This document shows positions 5,190-5,224 of a stretch of 5,224 nt of DNA, in pieces. The translations under genes were made by a program, and so were the position numbers. The notes beneath the pieces were generated by a model that was not told the origin of the DNA, did not search any database, and saw nothing but the letters and a program-made list of their open reading frames with translations. Position 1 is the first letter of the stretch, and each line of letters begins with the position of its first letter. The stretch is from Actinomycetes bacterium. Its GTDB lineage: Bacteria > Actinomycetota > Acidimicrobiia > Acidimicrobiales > Acidimicrobiaceae. The stretch covers positions 1-5,224 of the forward strand of contig JAJYFX010000171.1 of NCBI GenBank assembly GCA_021785315.1. Reading direction: 5' to 3'.

Positions 5190-5224
5190 GGGGTCCGCTT
5201 GTTGTATGTCCTTTGGCAGAAAAA

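Overview
The window looks like a chromosomal housekeeping region of an actinobacterium with roughly balanced base composition. The best evidence is the gene at 840-1136, a DUF2469 protein that I know as essentially actinobacterial, next to trmD and rplS. The small Cys/His protein at 1267-1593 is also of an actinobacterial type. The modest GC content and the class A penicillin-binding protein with a Thr/Ser/Pro-rich tail suggest Acidimicrobiia, but that placement is inference.

Layout. Positions 1-384 are the 3' end of trmD (tRNA m1G37 methyltransferase). Twenty bases later comes rplS (ribosomal protein bL19, 405-746), followed by a terminator-like hairpin and the DUF2469 gene. In many actinobacteria lepB and rnhB lie between rplS and DUF2469; here only 93 bases separate them. 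The minus-strand gene at 1267-1593 converges on DUF2469. A 426-base gap (1594-2019) must carry the divergent promoters for that gene and for ppa (2020-2508, family I inorganic pyrophosphatase). Next come a stand-alone NifU C-terminal-type Fe-S scaffold protein (2635-2967, GTG start) and a bifunctional class A penicillin-binding protein (3069-5189), complete within the window.

How the genes fit together. trmD and rplS both support translation and look like one transcript. Pyrophosphatase removes the PPi released by tRNA charging and polymer synthesis. The NifU-type protein serves Fe-S cluster assembly, and the PBP polymerises and cross-links peptidoglycan outside the membrane. Apart from trmD-rplS, spacing does not show a shared operon.

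I saw no mobile element, CRISPR array, rRNA or tRNA, and nothing that amounts to a new multi-gene system. The points most worth a second look are a ribosome-binding site and ATG in frame with the PBP gene but cut off by an amber codon after five codons; the PARP-finger-like Cys/His pattern of the minus-strand protein; a Glu where TrmD normally has its catalytic Asp; and paired inverted repeats upstream of the NifU-like gene.
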